From: Sequoia sempervirens
Taxonomy: Eukaryota; Streptophyta; Pinopsida; Cupressales; Cupressaceae
Reading direction: 5' to 3'
NCBI GenBank assembly: GCA_007258455.2
Contig: VDFB02252616.1
Coordinates: 123,797,760 to 123,861,759, forward strand
Length of the DNA: 64,000 nt
The position numbers were made by a program, and so were the translations under genes. Every line of letters begins with the position of its first letter. The first letter of the stretch is position 1. The notes under the pieces were generated by a model. That model had not been told where the DNA came from, searched no databases, and saw nothing but the letters and a program-made list of their open reading frames with translations. Positions 34,602 through 46,300 of this stretch are shown here, one piece after another.

Positions 34602-37600
34602 ATCTCCCACTTAACGAAGAACTCACTAAACCCCCTTCCAATCTTCTAAGTCACTGTACCATAGTCATTCATGCAATAATAAGAATCTAGAATCAGTGCT
34701 CTCGTGCTCTAGCCAAGACACCTACACAAACATCCAAGATTTCCACCAAACCATACAATGGTTCCAACCATCCACTTCAAGACAAGGAACAAACCAAAGT
34801 GTATATGCACTAGTCTCTAGAACATAAGCACTAGATCCAACTAATAGCAAAGACTATAACATTTTTCCACCACTTCACTATGCTCACACACTATACATAA
34901 GCAATATCAACTTCAAATCCTCAAACAAAACACAACCCTGAATTCATTCTCTAGAAACAAGATAAAATATCAGCAAGAATAACAACAATAAAAATAACTA
35001 CTCCCATACAACTAATTAACCCACACGACTGAAAATAACACCCAAAGCTTGTGCTATTTCATCCAATCTCACATATCTTCAAGGTATCCTCATTAGTAAA
35101 CTCATGCCAGGAGCATAGCCAACCCATCAACCGCAGATACAAGCACCATGCACAAACCAATCGAAGAAGACCAAATACATCTAGGTACTCCTACTGCATG
35201 GGTAATTCCCAATCTAAAGGATCAAAGGCATAATAGGTCTACCAATAATAGCACATATAAAATGTAACCATGTAGTACCAAGGAATTATCCACAATGATA
35301 TGCACAACCCATAAATTAATAACCTGCAAGAACAACTCTCACCACAAGTCTTCATAGCTCTCCCAAGTTCTACACACCCAACAAAGGAAAAATATTAAGA
35401 ACCTCCATGTCATCACCCAAGAACATGAGTGAAAAAACATGACCACAAGCTAGTGATCACTACAACTTTGACCAAACCTCAAACCAGTGTAGTGTGAAAC
35501 CAAACATCCTAGAAGACTACCAAGACCACAAATAGCACCTCTGCACATCATGAGCCTGTAGAAAAACCTCCTAAATACACCTCTAAATACCAACTATGTC
35601 AAGTATGATCTCCTTCAAAACCCCAAGACAAAAGCCTTAACAACATCCAACCATTCAATCTCCAAGATCAAACACAACATATGGATGTAAGCCTCTCAAA
35701 GAAGATCAAACCACTTCATTTCCCATATCAAGAAATCAGCCCATAAAGAATCTCCTACCAATTCTCATTAGAAGAAGATATAACATAAAAGGTCAAGGAC
35801 ATAAACCATGCTATACATCTTCCACTATGAATCCTTCAAAACCTTTTAAACAATAATTCAAGATCCATATCATGAAAAGGAAGCATAAAACACATCTGAA
35901 AGATACAATGGGAAAATGCCTCTCAAATTAGACTTTACTCCCAAGTAGACCAAGAGTGGGGAAAGAGAATGCTCCTCCAAGATAACCAATTCATCATGAA
36001 TTCTCCAAGATCAATCTCCTCATTGGTCTCTATTGAACTCACGTCCAACCAATGTGTAGGATTCTCAGACTTTTTTGCTGAAATATTATCAAGAGTAACC
36101 ATCAACAGTTCACTCCTCTCAAGATAAAATATAGCCTCACCTTATTCTCCATTTATCCATGAGCTTCGAAAACCGATCATCTCACGCTAAACTCCAAATG
36201 CATCACTCCACTATCATGAATTTCTCAAGCATATGATCAATGCACCCAAAACACAAAGAATTACCAGACCGCTATCAAAGCTTTAATCAACTGAATCAGG
36301 AACTTATCATGACATCATGATCTTTCCATCCCTCTTGGGAGATACCATGCTCCAATTGAACATACCATGGTCTCAAGTGCAATGCACAATGTCAAAACTC
36401 AAGTGCATAAGCAAGAGTATACCATGACATAAATCAAACAAACTCAAAACTAACATCACCTTCCAAACACAACCAACACCTCAACCAAAGACTCCAAACA
36501 TCCTCCATGGTTCCAAGATGTTGCACATCCTCAAATAGTGTCCATGCAAAAGCGAAAGAACCCTTCTACAACAACAAGATCTAAGAGTCCCTCCTAGTAA
36601 TATCTGAAACGCTAAAGAAGATTATTCACCACCAAGTGATAAACCCATAGTCACTGCTAAAGCTCCCACTGAATTATGACATCCAAGCTTTCCAAGCATC
36701 ATGACCAAACATCTATTGATCTGAAAAAACTTTAGGTACAATCAACAACATGACCATCTGACAACATTGCAAAACAACACCATGATCTCCAAATCATGCA
36801 GACCACACCATCATTATCAAAAGCTTACACTAAAATGTGTATCAAGCTCTCCATGACATCATGATACACATGCTAAAGGTCCCTATAGCTGACTATTCAG
36901 GTACTCAATGCCATCCTTCCTCTCATCTAGAAGCAATCACGCCAATGCACAAGTGACCATAGCCAAGGCTAGCTAACAAATCTGCATCAACACTGAATCA
37001 ACGTCTTGGATATAGAAAGTCCACTTCCGAGTTATCTCACTATAGACAATGGGTAGATAAACCACCAACCACATAACTCGAAGATCAATCCCATCGAACA
37101 CACAAACCCATCATCACACTAGAAACAACAAAATTGAGATCTCAAAGAGAATAACCACACACAACATCACTCAAACAACAAATCAAGTCTAAATATGATT
37201 TTCCAATCATGTCCACAACTCAAGCACCATAGTCTAGGAACCCAACAAGCAACACCACAAGAAATGTTGAGTGACTAATCACATACCAACACTCCCATGT
37301 AGAGAAGACATCACATATCCTCATACCAAGCACAAAATATGTATGCATAACTACATCTCATCCAACAACACCCCAAAATCTAGGGTCTAGAAAATAGTTT
37401 AACAGCAACTCCACAAAAAAGTTTTTTCTTGACCATGTAAAACCTGCAAAACCACTATGTTTAAGAACACCCATGCACACCCATGTCCACTTCACATTTG
37501 GATGAATCAAAAGTTTGAAACATAAACACCATAACAGTTATACCAAAATAAAGGATTATCATGAATATGCATAACCATAGATTCTTTAAACAAAAATCTA

Positions 37601-38206
37601 TAGAACCGTCAAATCCAAAGAGCATGGATTTAAGAATGTTAGTACAACACATCCTTAAAAGGAAAAAATAGTTTAGGAACTCCAAGCCCATATCAATCCA
37701 ATTCCATAACCATCAACATTGCACATGCATATGAGAGAACCAGGCTATTCAGAAGTTTTTAGACCACCCAAAGATCAACTTCATAGCCTTTATGTAATCG
37801 GGTAAATAGAGAACAACGCCTTCAATGCCAAGTCAAAGCACCCAGCACAAGCACAATACTCCATAGCTGAAAAAACAACCCAAGCATTTGCATACCATCA
37901 AGGAGCCCCTCACATAGAAACCCAGTATAAAACATGCTCTGCTACAACATAACCATAAGCATAAACTCACACCCCTTGCATCAGGATCATTCGCTGCCAA
38001 CCAGGAGCCTTACACCACATCATTACAATATGATCAACTACAATTTATCCAAATTCAATTTCTGTCACGTTGCGTGTTGTCTCAAAAGAGAAAGAACTTT
38101 TACTCACCAAAGGGTCAATTATCAATCGATTCCTCTAGATTTCTTCAAGCCTATTAGACTAAGAAATCTTCATAGGAGAAATACCCAGAACCAACAACCA
38201 AAAGAA
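34602..38206 (-). other. Interior of the LARD-like element, no genes seen
   Basis: About 3.6 kb with only short ORFs. The + strand is visibly rich in A and C and poor in G throughout, so the transcribed (minus) strand is T/G-rich. The minus-strand tract AAGTGGGAGAT at 34602-34612 abuts the 3' LTR and is the probable polypurine tract. No gag, protease, RT, RNase H or integrase motif was found. Confidence 0.75.
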
Positions 38207-38219
38207 GGCTCTAATACCA
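38207..38219 (-). promoter_or_regulatory. Primer binding site of the LARD-like element
   Basis: Minus-strand TGGTATTAGAGCC lies two bases after the end of the 5' LTR and matches the tRNA-Met primer site common in plant copia elements. Confidence 0.85.
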
Positions 38220-38221
38220 CT

Positions 38222-39401
38222 TGAAAGGGAAAAAAATGAGTCAACTTAGAAGGAAAAATATAAGAATAGTAGTGCCTTCGGTGATTTTAATTCCTTCAAA
38301 TTTCCTTAAATACATGCACTACTATGCAATAAAATGGAAACTAGCATAGTTGATTTCCCTCATTAACTCTTCTAAGAAAAGAACATGCAAACTTAACCAA
38401 ATTCACCACTTATGCACCAATTCAAATTATAGAACCAACCAACATGAAAGAAAAACAAATGAACACACATATTTACATTGGGAAAACCCTTTTGAGTAAA
38501 AAACCCACCCTCCAAAACACTCAGCTCTTGATTGTATTAATTAACAACATGTACAATACAATCTCAGAGCTATGCTCTTCTAGAGTTTACATATTGTCCA
38601 TCTAGATAAAGTAGAAAACAACATTGTCAAGAATCATCACATTTTTATAGTATTCTCACACAACACACAATGTAGATTCATTCATTTTACTAGCTCACTC
38701 ACTCAGCCAGCCTTTTGGCTAGCACAACCACACCGCCACTCAGGTTCACACACTTCTTCAGGATACCATGCATGGAAACATACCAATTCAATTTCTAGTC
38801 ATTACAAAAGAAAAACCATCAATTAGCAGTTACCATATTGGCTAACTCTCACCCCTCAAGTCAGATAAACAACTCCATGTCATAGCACTAATTTTCTGGC
38901 CAATGAGAAATTAGAATTTACAATGCAGTTACATGGTTATCAGGTGTTGCAACTATCGGCTCCAAATTATAAATCTTGGTCCAAAGAATCATTGATTCAC
39001 AACAATAATGTGAAATCAAAAAATGACTCCATGCAACTTGTCAGCACGTCACTCATTCATCATTGTTTGACCACCACATTGTTTCATCTCTGCCCGTCCC
39101 TTCCAGGCTTAACCGCCATACCACAAGCCATATTACAAAGCCTCTGTAGGACCGTGGTTTACCATTCTGCTAGAGCACCGCTCTACCGTAGCCTCTTCCA
39201 AGTCTTATCATGGTGTAATGGTAACCCGACACTACCGTAGGATATCTAGTAGGCTTTTTTGGGATGGTGGTATACCACACTACTGCACCTCTCTCACAAA
39301 CACCTAGTAGTATAGCAGTACAAGCAGAATCCAACTCTTTCAAAAGTATGAACCAAAAAACCAAGGTTTCACTAGTGAGTTTGAGACACACATTCTCAAC
39401 A
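38222..39401 (-). repeat. 5' LTR of the LARD-like element
   Basis: The 1180-bp partner of 33413-34601, with the same TG..CA ends. A palindromic stretch near 39265-39280 (GGTGGTATACCAC) is partly kept in the other LTR. Confidence 0.88.
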
Positions 39402-40993
39402 TAAGGTACATCCGTAGAGGATGAGCACTTACCAATTATACCTTTTCATTCAAATAGTTGAGATGAGGCTGGGACCTGAAGGGTGGAAGGTTGTCGCTCT
39501 AAAGCCATAAGAGACGATGGAGTGTTCACGAAATCTTGATAGCAGAGTTTTCTGGGAGACAACCCGCAATAACTCATCATTTAATCCTTTAGTTTTTCAT
39601 TTCGGAAATTGTGATTAAGTTGGGTCCCAAAGGTCAGAATGTTGAATGTTAGTGGCTGCAAAGAGTGACAGGTTTGGCATGGTGACCCTTCATGAGGTAG
39701 GACCTAAAGGCTACTTAGCACTTGATCGTTTTTAGGCTCAAACAATGTTATATGGCAGATGAAGGAGCAGGGTCCAAAGCTCAGGTGGATAGGATCAAAA
39801 TGTCGCTTGGGACGTCAGGTTATAAGTGGTGCCCTGACGATGGAGTCTTGTAGGCGCGGACACGAACGGGTTGATGAATTTTCTTTTAACTCATGAATTT
39901 TTTAACCAAGTTTCTATTGGTGAAAGGACAGAATCCTCCCGCGAATACGGACCGAAAAGAGGTGATCATCATTTTTAGTTTCATTCAATTTCCTAATGGT
40001 GGCAACATAAATGGGAGCTTATGGGCCCGAAGGGGGAAAAATATCTGGTTCATAAACAGTGGATAGGAACCCAAGTTCTGCATTTGATTTGTGAATCAAG
40101 TTTGAGGTTTTAAAGAATTAAGCACATGGGTTTTGCATGCCATTGTTGATTCTAGTAACTTGTCAAGTTTTCTTTCCTTAGACTCATGAATTTTGCATAG
40201 AATTTGAAGAAAACTTAAAACAAGGTGCGAGTAGAAAACCTACCTTAGAGATCCGATGAAGGTGAATGAACAATGCAATGACAAAGACCTGGAGATGGAA
40301 ATCGAGTGACACAGGAGTGATGGTGGCAATAGGAGCCAACTCTGATGCATTCTAAACACATTGGCGAATGAAAATGATAGTTTAGAGTCGGCTATTTATA
40401 CAAAATGCAACCTTAAATGCTAGTAATAAATGCTTGTATGGTAGACATATAGTTGGTAAGAAACAATTTCAAAAATGGTCATAGGAGCACCGGGATCTGA
40501 CATTCGGGTGGCTGTCGGTAGATGGACGTTGGGTTGATTGGCAATAAATGGATGGCGTTGGGATTCTCGAGACCTGATAGTCATAAAACCACTAAGGGAA
40601 GGTCGTTTGGTCATTCGTTGATAAAGTGAAGGCGCCAAAGACTTCGAGTCTGGTGGGCAGAATTCCAATAGAGAAAGGTCGTTAGGAACGACAATGAGGC
40701 AATAGAAACCTGAGAGGGGCAGTTCAGCAAGGCAGGCCCAATGGGCCTCATGAATGCCAGTTGCAAAACGCTAAGGCAAACGGCCAATGGGATTACACAA
40801 GGACTCAAAACTTTGAAAATTTGAGGGGGTGAAACATGGTCGACTCAAGATGAACTCTTTGGGACCCACTAACCATTTTGAACACCAAAATAGGGGGCAC
40901 AAAAATTGAGGTGGCAACAAAATGACCTGGTGAGGTGAAGGAAAGAGAGGGTACCCATTCCCAATGGGGCATGTTTGTTGAAGGCACAACAAA

Positions 40994-41011
40994 TGGCGAC
41001 TCTATTGGGGA
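40994..41011 (+). promoter_or_regulatory. Primer binding site after LTR X (Tat/Ogre type)
   Basis: TGGCGACTCTATTGGGGA lies two bases after the LTR X end. From family knowledge it resembles the tRNA-Arg-type site of plant Tat/Ogre elements. It shows that a + strand element began here. Confidence 0.75.
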
Positions 41012-41883
41012 ATGCTCCCTAGAATTCTAAGGAAAAATGCTCATTCATAACCCAAAATCTCTGGTTTCGTAGACCAAGGGATGACTTCCAAAAGTGAACT
41101 AGGAGAACGATGTCCTTAGTTGAGTCAACCCATCAAGAAATCTCAGAAGTGTGTGTTAAGTGAATTCATTCCCTTCACTTAGAAACTATGACAAGTGAAA
41201 ACTAATCTAACTGAGCATGCTACATGAATCGTTGAACCCCAAAATCAACCTAGACATTGCCCCACTACCATTCAAGCATCCATAGCCCCAATGGAGTTGT
41301 CGTTGTGACCCCATGGGTATTGCTCTACTACCAGCCGAGCATCCATAGCCCTGATAGAGTTATCTGCACACCCATACAGTTGCTTGATTTCAGCATTTTC
41401 TTTTCTTTTTCTTTCTTTCAATATTTCTTTTAACACTTTCTTCTTTTTCTCAACCATGTAAGCATTGAAGCCTACTATGGGTTTGGGAACCACAATGGTC
41501 ACTAAAGCGAACTTGAGATTTTTCACTTACTAAGTCATCATAACAGTCATTGTACATCTCTTTGGAAATAATTAATATGTGTTTCATGTTGGATCTGAGA
41601 TGAATGTAAGTAGAAGATTCAGCCAAGGGTCAGGTTCTACAATAAAGTTCAAATGAGGAAGCCATCCCACAGCAACTATCAGAGACCAATAGTTGAGAGT
41701 GAACATTTAGCCAAAGAACACTAAGAGTGGGCAGAAAAGTGAACTATTCATTGAATGAGCATGGCCACTACAGAAAAAATGAAGAACACCCTCGTCAATG
41801 CAAAGTAACCGAAATGAAAGAAAACCAAAAGCATCCTAAACTAACCTATGTACAAGTATTTATAGAAATATCTCTAAAAGAGC
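41012..41883. other. Leader of the LTR X element and/or 3' flank of the Tat gag-pol
   Basis: No domain was recognised. The minus strand carries a short Lys/Glu-rich ORF (41272-41526, with KKKKVLKEILKERKRKEN). A 63-bp imperfect tandem duplication occupies 41256-41380. The junction between the + strand leader and the minus-strand element was not located. Confidence 0.5.
41256..41380. repeat. Tandem duplication, ~63-bp unit
   Basis: Two units share ATTGC(C/T)C(C/T)ACTACCA and GAGCATCCATAGCCC-like sequence. The second starts at about 41319. Confidence 0.7.
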
Positions 41884-43200
41884 TCAAGCTTGGAAATAAT
41901 GTTTTAGGTGTTGCCCATTGACAGGCAACAGGACATCTTCACTAGTTAGGGTCTTTAGACAGAAGGAATTGTCTCCAAGGATTTTAGCTATCTGAAAGGG
42001 GCCAAGCCAAATCTTGTTGAATTTGTTATGTCCCCCTTTCTTTTCATGGGCCTTGTCCCAACATAGGACTAAATCAGTGATTCGAAAGGCCTTGATTTTG
42101 GCTTGGTAGTTGAACCATCTCTTGGCTACGCTCTGATGTTTGGAAAAAATTTCTATTGCACAGTCACGTACCTCTAAGTGCAACATCTTAGCCAAGTGAG
42201 CTTCTTTATGGTCTCCCTCTTCATAAAAGTCATTAATGAATTGGAGGATGGGGATTTTTAGGTGGATGGAGAATATAGGCTCTAGGTCGTAAATGAGGTG
42301 GAATGGGGAATCACCAAGGGCATCCTTGAGGCATGTGCAATCTTCCCAAAGGGAAAAATGAAGTTGGGTGTGCCAGATCTTGGGATTCCTATCAAATAGT
42401 TTCTTAGTCACAGTGATCAAGTTTTTGTTAGTGAATTCTACCAGGCCATTACCCTGGGGGTAGTAGTTAGACAGAAACTTGAGGGCTATTTCATAATCAA
42501 AGTACCAACTAGAAAACATGAGTGAGGAAAATGTAGGGCCATTATCACATACTAATGCATAGGGGAACCCAAAATGATTGAATATAAATCTTTCAAGAAA
42601 ATTTGTAACTACCTTTGTTGTGCATTCCCTACATGCAATAGCTTATGTCCATCTAGTGCAATAATCGAAAGTAGTTAGAATGTACCTATGTCCTATTGAT
42701 GATGGTGGGCTTACCATACCAATGAAGTCTATACCTCATTAAGTGAATGGTCTCACCTCCAAAACTGGTTGTAAAGGGACAACAATGCTCTTTTCTCTGG
42801 TTAAGGCGATCTCGCAAATACGGCACGTGCGGACATGGTTTTTGACATCTTTGAAAACCATCAGACAATAGTATCCTACTCATAGGATCTGATAAGCAGT
42901 CGAGGGACCTAATCCATGGCTAGTTCCAAACTTGTCATTAAATTCTTTCAAGACCTGATCTGCCTCTTCTTTGCCAAGGCACCTTAGATAGACACCCTCG
43001 TGATTCCTCTTGTGTAGTATGGATCCCTGCACCATGTAGCTACTTCTTTTTAGATGGAGAGAATGCTTCTGAACTCCTTGCAAGTGAGGTAGGTACTTGT
43101 GGTTCAATAAGTAATAGACTATTTCATTGTACCACTCCCTTGGGGAAACATCCTCAAGTTGGTATTGTTGCAGTGTGAGTTTAGGTCCTACATCAACTGT
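41884..43200 (-). pseudogene. Integrase of Tat-like Ty3/gypsy element
   Basis: The N-terminal zinc domain reads SHGLGPSTAYQI and VRTCRICE. The core has GIDFIGMV (first Asp, about 42720-42740), ALVCDNGPTF (second Asp) and NGLVEFTNKNL (Glu), so the D,D,E triad is readable. The C-terminal module is open at 41884-42519 (LGPFQIAKILGDNSFCL, NGQHLKHYF). Frame breaks lie between 42519 and 42900. No chromodomain follows, in keeping with the Tat/Athila group. The PPT and 3' LTR were not found. Confidence 0.88.
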
Positions 43201-43259
43201 TGTTTCAGCTACTGTTCAGGTGAGTTCCTGTCCTTGTACCAACCTCATTGGCTAAATTT

Positions 43260-43600
43260 CCATGTCATATTCCTATAGCAGGGTGACCCACTTGGCTCTT
43301 CTTTCTCTGAGCTCCTTTTGCAGGAGTAGTGTCTTCACTACTAGGTCAAGAACAATGGAAAACACCTTATTGCGCAAGATGTAATGCCTAAACTTTGTAA
43401 CTCCTCTAACAAGAGCATATGCTTTCTTTTCCACATTGTGATATCTTAGTTCAACATCTTTCAAGGGGGAACTCATAAAGGAAATAGGGTTCTTGTTTCC
43501 TTCATTGTCCTTCTAGATCAAAATGTTGGCACATGAGTGATCTGAAGAAAATGAATAGATGTAGAAGGGTTTCAAGTAGTTTGGGCTCACAAGGAAAGGT
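43260..43600 (-). pseudogene. Gypsy-type RNase H of Tat-like element
   Basis: The reading PFYIYSFSSDHS (catalytic Asp changed or shifted), NPISFMSSPLKDVELRYHNVEKKAYALVRGV and KFRHYILRN is the RNase H normally fused to gypsy RT. It lies between RT and integrase, as usual. This copy is separate from the archaeal-type RNase H at 44949-45360. Confidence 0.85.
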
Positions 43601-44608
43601 GCCTCAGCAATAGCTTTCTTAATCTTTTAAAATGATTTCTTTCCTTCTGGGGTCCACTCAATCTTAGCATCTTGTTTCAACATAGCATTAAGTGGCTTAA
43701 TGATTTCAACAAATCTTGTGATGAATTTTCTGTCAAAATTTATCTTTCGGAAGAAAGATTTGAGTTCCTTCTTGCCTCTTGGCAGTTGGATCTTTAGCAG
43801 GGATTGGATGTGCTTAGGATCTATGGAGATTCCTTGCTCTGAAATGATGTGCCCAAGCAACTTTCCTTCAGTGACTCTGAAGATTCTTTGGATTAAGGGA
43901 AACCCCAAATTCTTGACACCTTTGAAATACTTTGCATAAGTCAGAGACATGGTCACTCTTCTTCTTCAAAATCATGGTCAAATCATCCATGTAGATGATT
44001 ATGCACTTTCCAATTAGGTCCTTGAAGGTGATATCCATGGCACGTTGGAAAGTGGTGCCGACATTAATGAGCCCAAATGGCATTCATCTATAGGAAAAGG
44101 TGCCCCAATTCATGGTGAATGTTGTTTTTTGGCGATATTCATACTGCACCATCACTTGGTTATATCCAGAATACCCATCGAGGAAGGACATCATCTACAA
44201 ACCATTGACAATCTACAGTACCTCATCTATTGAAGGCACCAGATAGTTGTCCTTCTCTGAAGCTCTATTCAAATTGTGGAAATCCATGCATAATCTAATT
44301 TCTCCATTCTTTTTCCTAACCAGGACCAAGTTGGCCACCCAAGTAGAGTGCCTAAGTGGAAAGATTATTCTGGTGGAAAGTAGTTTCTACACTTCTTTGT
44401 AAATGATAGGCTCCAATAAGGCATTGATGGGGTGTTCTCTTTGTCGGAATGGTCCCACATCAAGATTGAGAGGAATGGTATGTGTGATAACGAAGGTATC
44501 ATAGGTCTTCAAGTCTTCGTAGCTCCATGCTACAACATCGTGACACTTTTGAAAACCATCAATGATCCCTTTCTTTTCTTCTACAGTGCACACCTTGCCA
44601 ATAAACAC
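43600..44608 (-). pseudogene. Reverse transcriptase of Tat-like element
   Basis: The pre-RT block HDVVAWSYEDLKTYD, then IPLNLDVGPFRQRE (44387-44608), is typical of the Tat group. RT blocks follow: WVANLVLVRKKNGEIRLCMDF, NYLVPSIDEVL, SFLDGYSGYNQV, MPFGLINVGTTFQRAMD, IIIYMDDLTMI (YMDD box, about 43985-44015), and LGHIISEQGISIDPKHI. A few stops and frameshifts break an otherwise readable domain. Confidence 0.9.
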
Positions 44609-44948
44609 ATTTTTTACTTAGTTGTTCTGAGGTTGTGGGTGTCACATTAGTTGTTTATGGCATCTTTCTTCATTTTTTGATCCTAATCCCTGATTTGATC
44701 TAGGTCAAATATGTGCTCAAGCTAAACCATCCCTCTGGGGATTGTATTGGTTTTGAGGTTAATGACCCCTTCTATATCTAATTCAAATTCCTCGGGGTTA
44801 GCTTCATCAATTGTTTATGTGGCTAACACGTCAGAACTAGTGATGAATTTCAGGATATGCTTATCATCATTGAATACCTAGAAATGAGTGACATTGTCTA
44901 GGACAGATGGGGTAGACATCAACTCAAGTGTGAATCTCTTGACTTCAG

Positions 44949-45360
44949 ACAAAGACAAGGGTTACAAAGTGTTGGCTTCTTGAGCCAAGGCATCAGTAGT
45001 ATGATTCTGAGAATGTGGGATAAACTATATATTAAACACATCTAGACTCTCTAAGAGATCCCAAACTCTATGCCTATAGTTTGCTAGTCTTCTGTCATGA
45101 CCGGAGTACAATTTCTTGACTTGTTTGACCACTAACTCGGAATCACCAAAAACTTGTAGCATTTTGACATTCTTTCTCAGAGTCATTGAAAGACCATGTA
45201 CTAGAGCTTCGTATTCTGTTACATTATTGGTACAATAAAACTAGAGCCTATGGGCAACAAAGTAAGTCTTACCCATGGGACTGATGAGTTCGAATACAGC
45301 TCTAGCTCCTTGCTTGGACTTGGATCCATTGAATCATAGCATCCAAAACTTGGAAGGCTC
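44949..45360 (-). pseudogene. Second, archaeal-type RNase H placed before RT
   Basis: In one frame with three stops, the minus strand reads FNGSKSKQGARAVFELISP (normally FDGS, so the first catalytic Asp is Asn), then CTNNVTEYEALVHGL (Glu). VFGDSELVVKQVKKLY (Asp), VWDLLESLDVFNI and PHSQNHTTDALAQ (last Asp) follow. This is the signature of the additional RNase H of Tat elements. It lies between the protease (about 46.2 kb) and the RT start (44.6 kb) on the same strand. The usual place is after the gypsy RNase H and before integrase. Confidence 0.88.
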
Positions 45361-46049
45361 TTTCACTTCGGGACCAATCATGTGTTCATTCTTCTTAGGT
45401 TGCGTGCTCGCATTTACAACCTTCAAAGAAAGCGTTGGTTCAGTGTGATTTGGGGTAGGATACCTCATTGGTATCTTCTTTTGAGGATAAAATAATCCTT
45501 TGACATGTTCCATTTCTATTTGGAATAAGCAACATTCGAACTCGAAGTGGGAAAAATTTTGGACTCTGCACCAACTAGGGAGTAGGAGCTCCTAGAAGTC
45601 TATTCTAGCTCCTAGAATAAGTTAACTTTGTACACATTTCTCCATGAAGTCTTGGAATCCATCTATCAACCCTAAGTTTCCATCTTCATAAGGCTCTTCA
45701 TCTTCTAATTCCACTAACATTTCTGTGCTCTGAGGCGTATGGGCCAGGTTGGTCAGAGGACTGCATTGCACTAAAAGGACCTTTGTAGCTAGTCCTTCTC
45801 CTTGAGGCTCTGCTTCTTCTTGATAAGAAAAGGAACAATAATTCCCTAATTTTGTTTCAACAAACAACACAAACAACACCCCATTCATGTTGTTTTATTC
45901 CGTGATCATAAACTTTATGCGTGGCTCCTGATCTATTCAAATTTAGTTTGGCAATCCTTTCCATGGCAACCACATGTGAGAAAAGGTTGTTGCAGCATAC
46001 CCATTCAATGCATGGGTGAAGTCTCATCGTAATATAATTCCATATGTGT

Positions 46050-46300
46050 CGAGAATATCCACAACTTGGATGCCAATAACTTATTGCACCCTTGGGTCTA
46101 TAGCAATTTGCATTAGGATACAGTTCATTTCTCCCACTATGTTAACCTTCGTTTTGTCTAGCTAAGTCACTTTCTTCCTTGAAGGTGTGGGGGTAATCCC
46201 AAGGGCTTTACACACTGCTAGAGGCATGACATTGGTTGATGCTCCAGAGTCAATTAGAAAATTGTGCAAATTCTTCCTGAATACTCAGATGGAGGTGAGG
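46050..46300 (-). pseudogene. Aspartic protease of Tat-like element
   Basis: FLIDSGASTNVMPLAVCKAL at about 46200-46262 is the retropepsin active-site block with the DSGA catalytic motif intact. It is followed by VNIVGEMNCI and DILDTYGIIL. Between it and the second RNase H lies an acidic linker (45622-45888, ELEDEEPYEDGNLGLIDGF). Confidence 0.85.

Larger units (their letters stand above)
33413..39401 (-). mobile_element. Complete non-coding LTR retrotransposon (LARD-like), 5989 bp
   Basis: The two LTRs (33413-34601 and 38222-39401) are close copies in the same direction. A perfect TAAGG duplication flanks the element at 33408-33412 and 39402-39406. A minus-strand primer binding site and a copia-style tract before the 3' LTR confirm orientation. 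The 3.6 kb interior has no convincing ORF on either strand. It fits a large retrotransposon derivative that depends on another element's enzymes. Confidence 0.88.
33328..40991 (+). mobile_element. LTR X, copy C, interrupted by a complete LTR element
   Basis: The outer pieces 33328-33412 and 39402-40991 align with LTR X copy A from about 30170 to 31809. The 5' part is missing, so the left end at 33328 is a break, not an LTR terminus. The right end GGCACAACA is followed by AA and a primer binding site, so this was a 5' LTR on the + strand. Confidence 0.75.

Noticed and set aside
34602..38206. Short A/C-rich direct repeats suggestive of a CRISPR-like or satellite array
   Set aside because: No regular period or spacers can be seen; the impression comes from the overall A/C bias.
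40420..40992. Cluster of minus-strand ORFs in LTR X copy C
   Set aside because: They fall inside an LTR, differ in frame and stops between the three copies, and show no family features.
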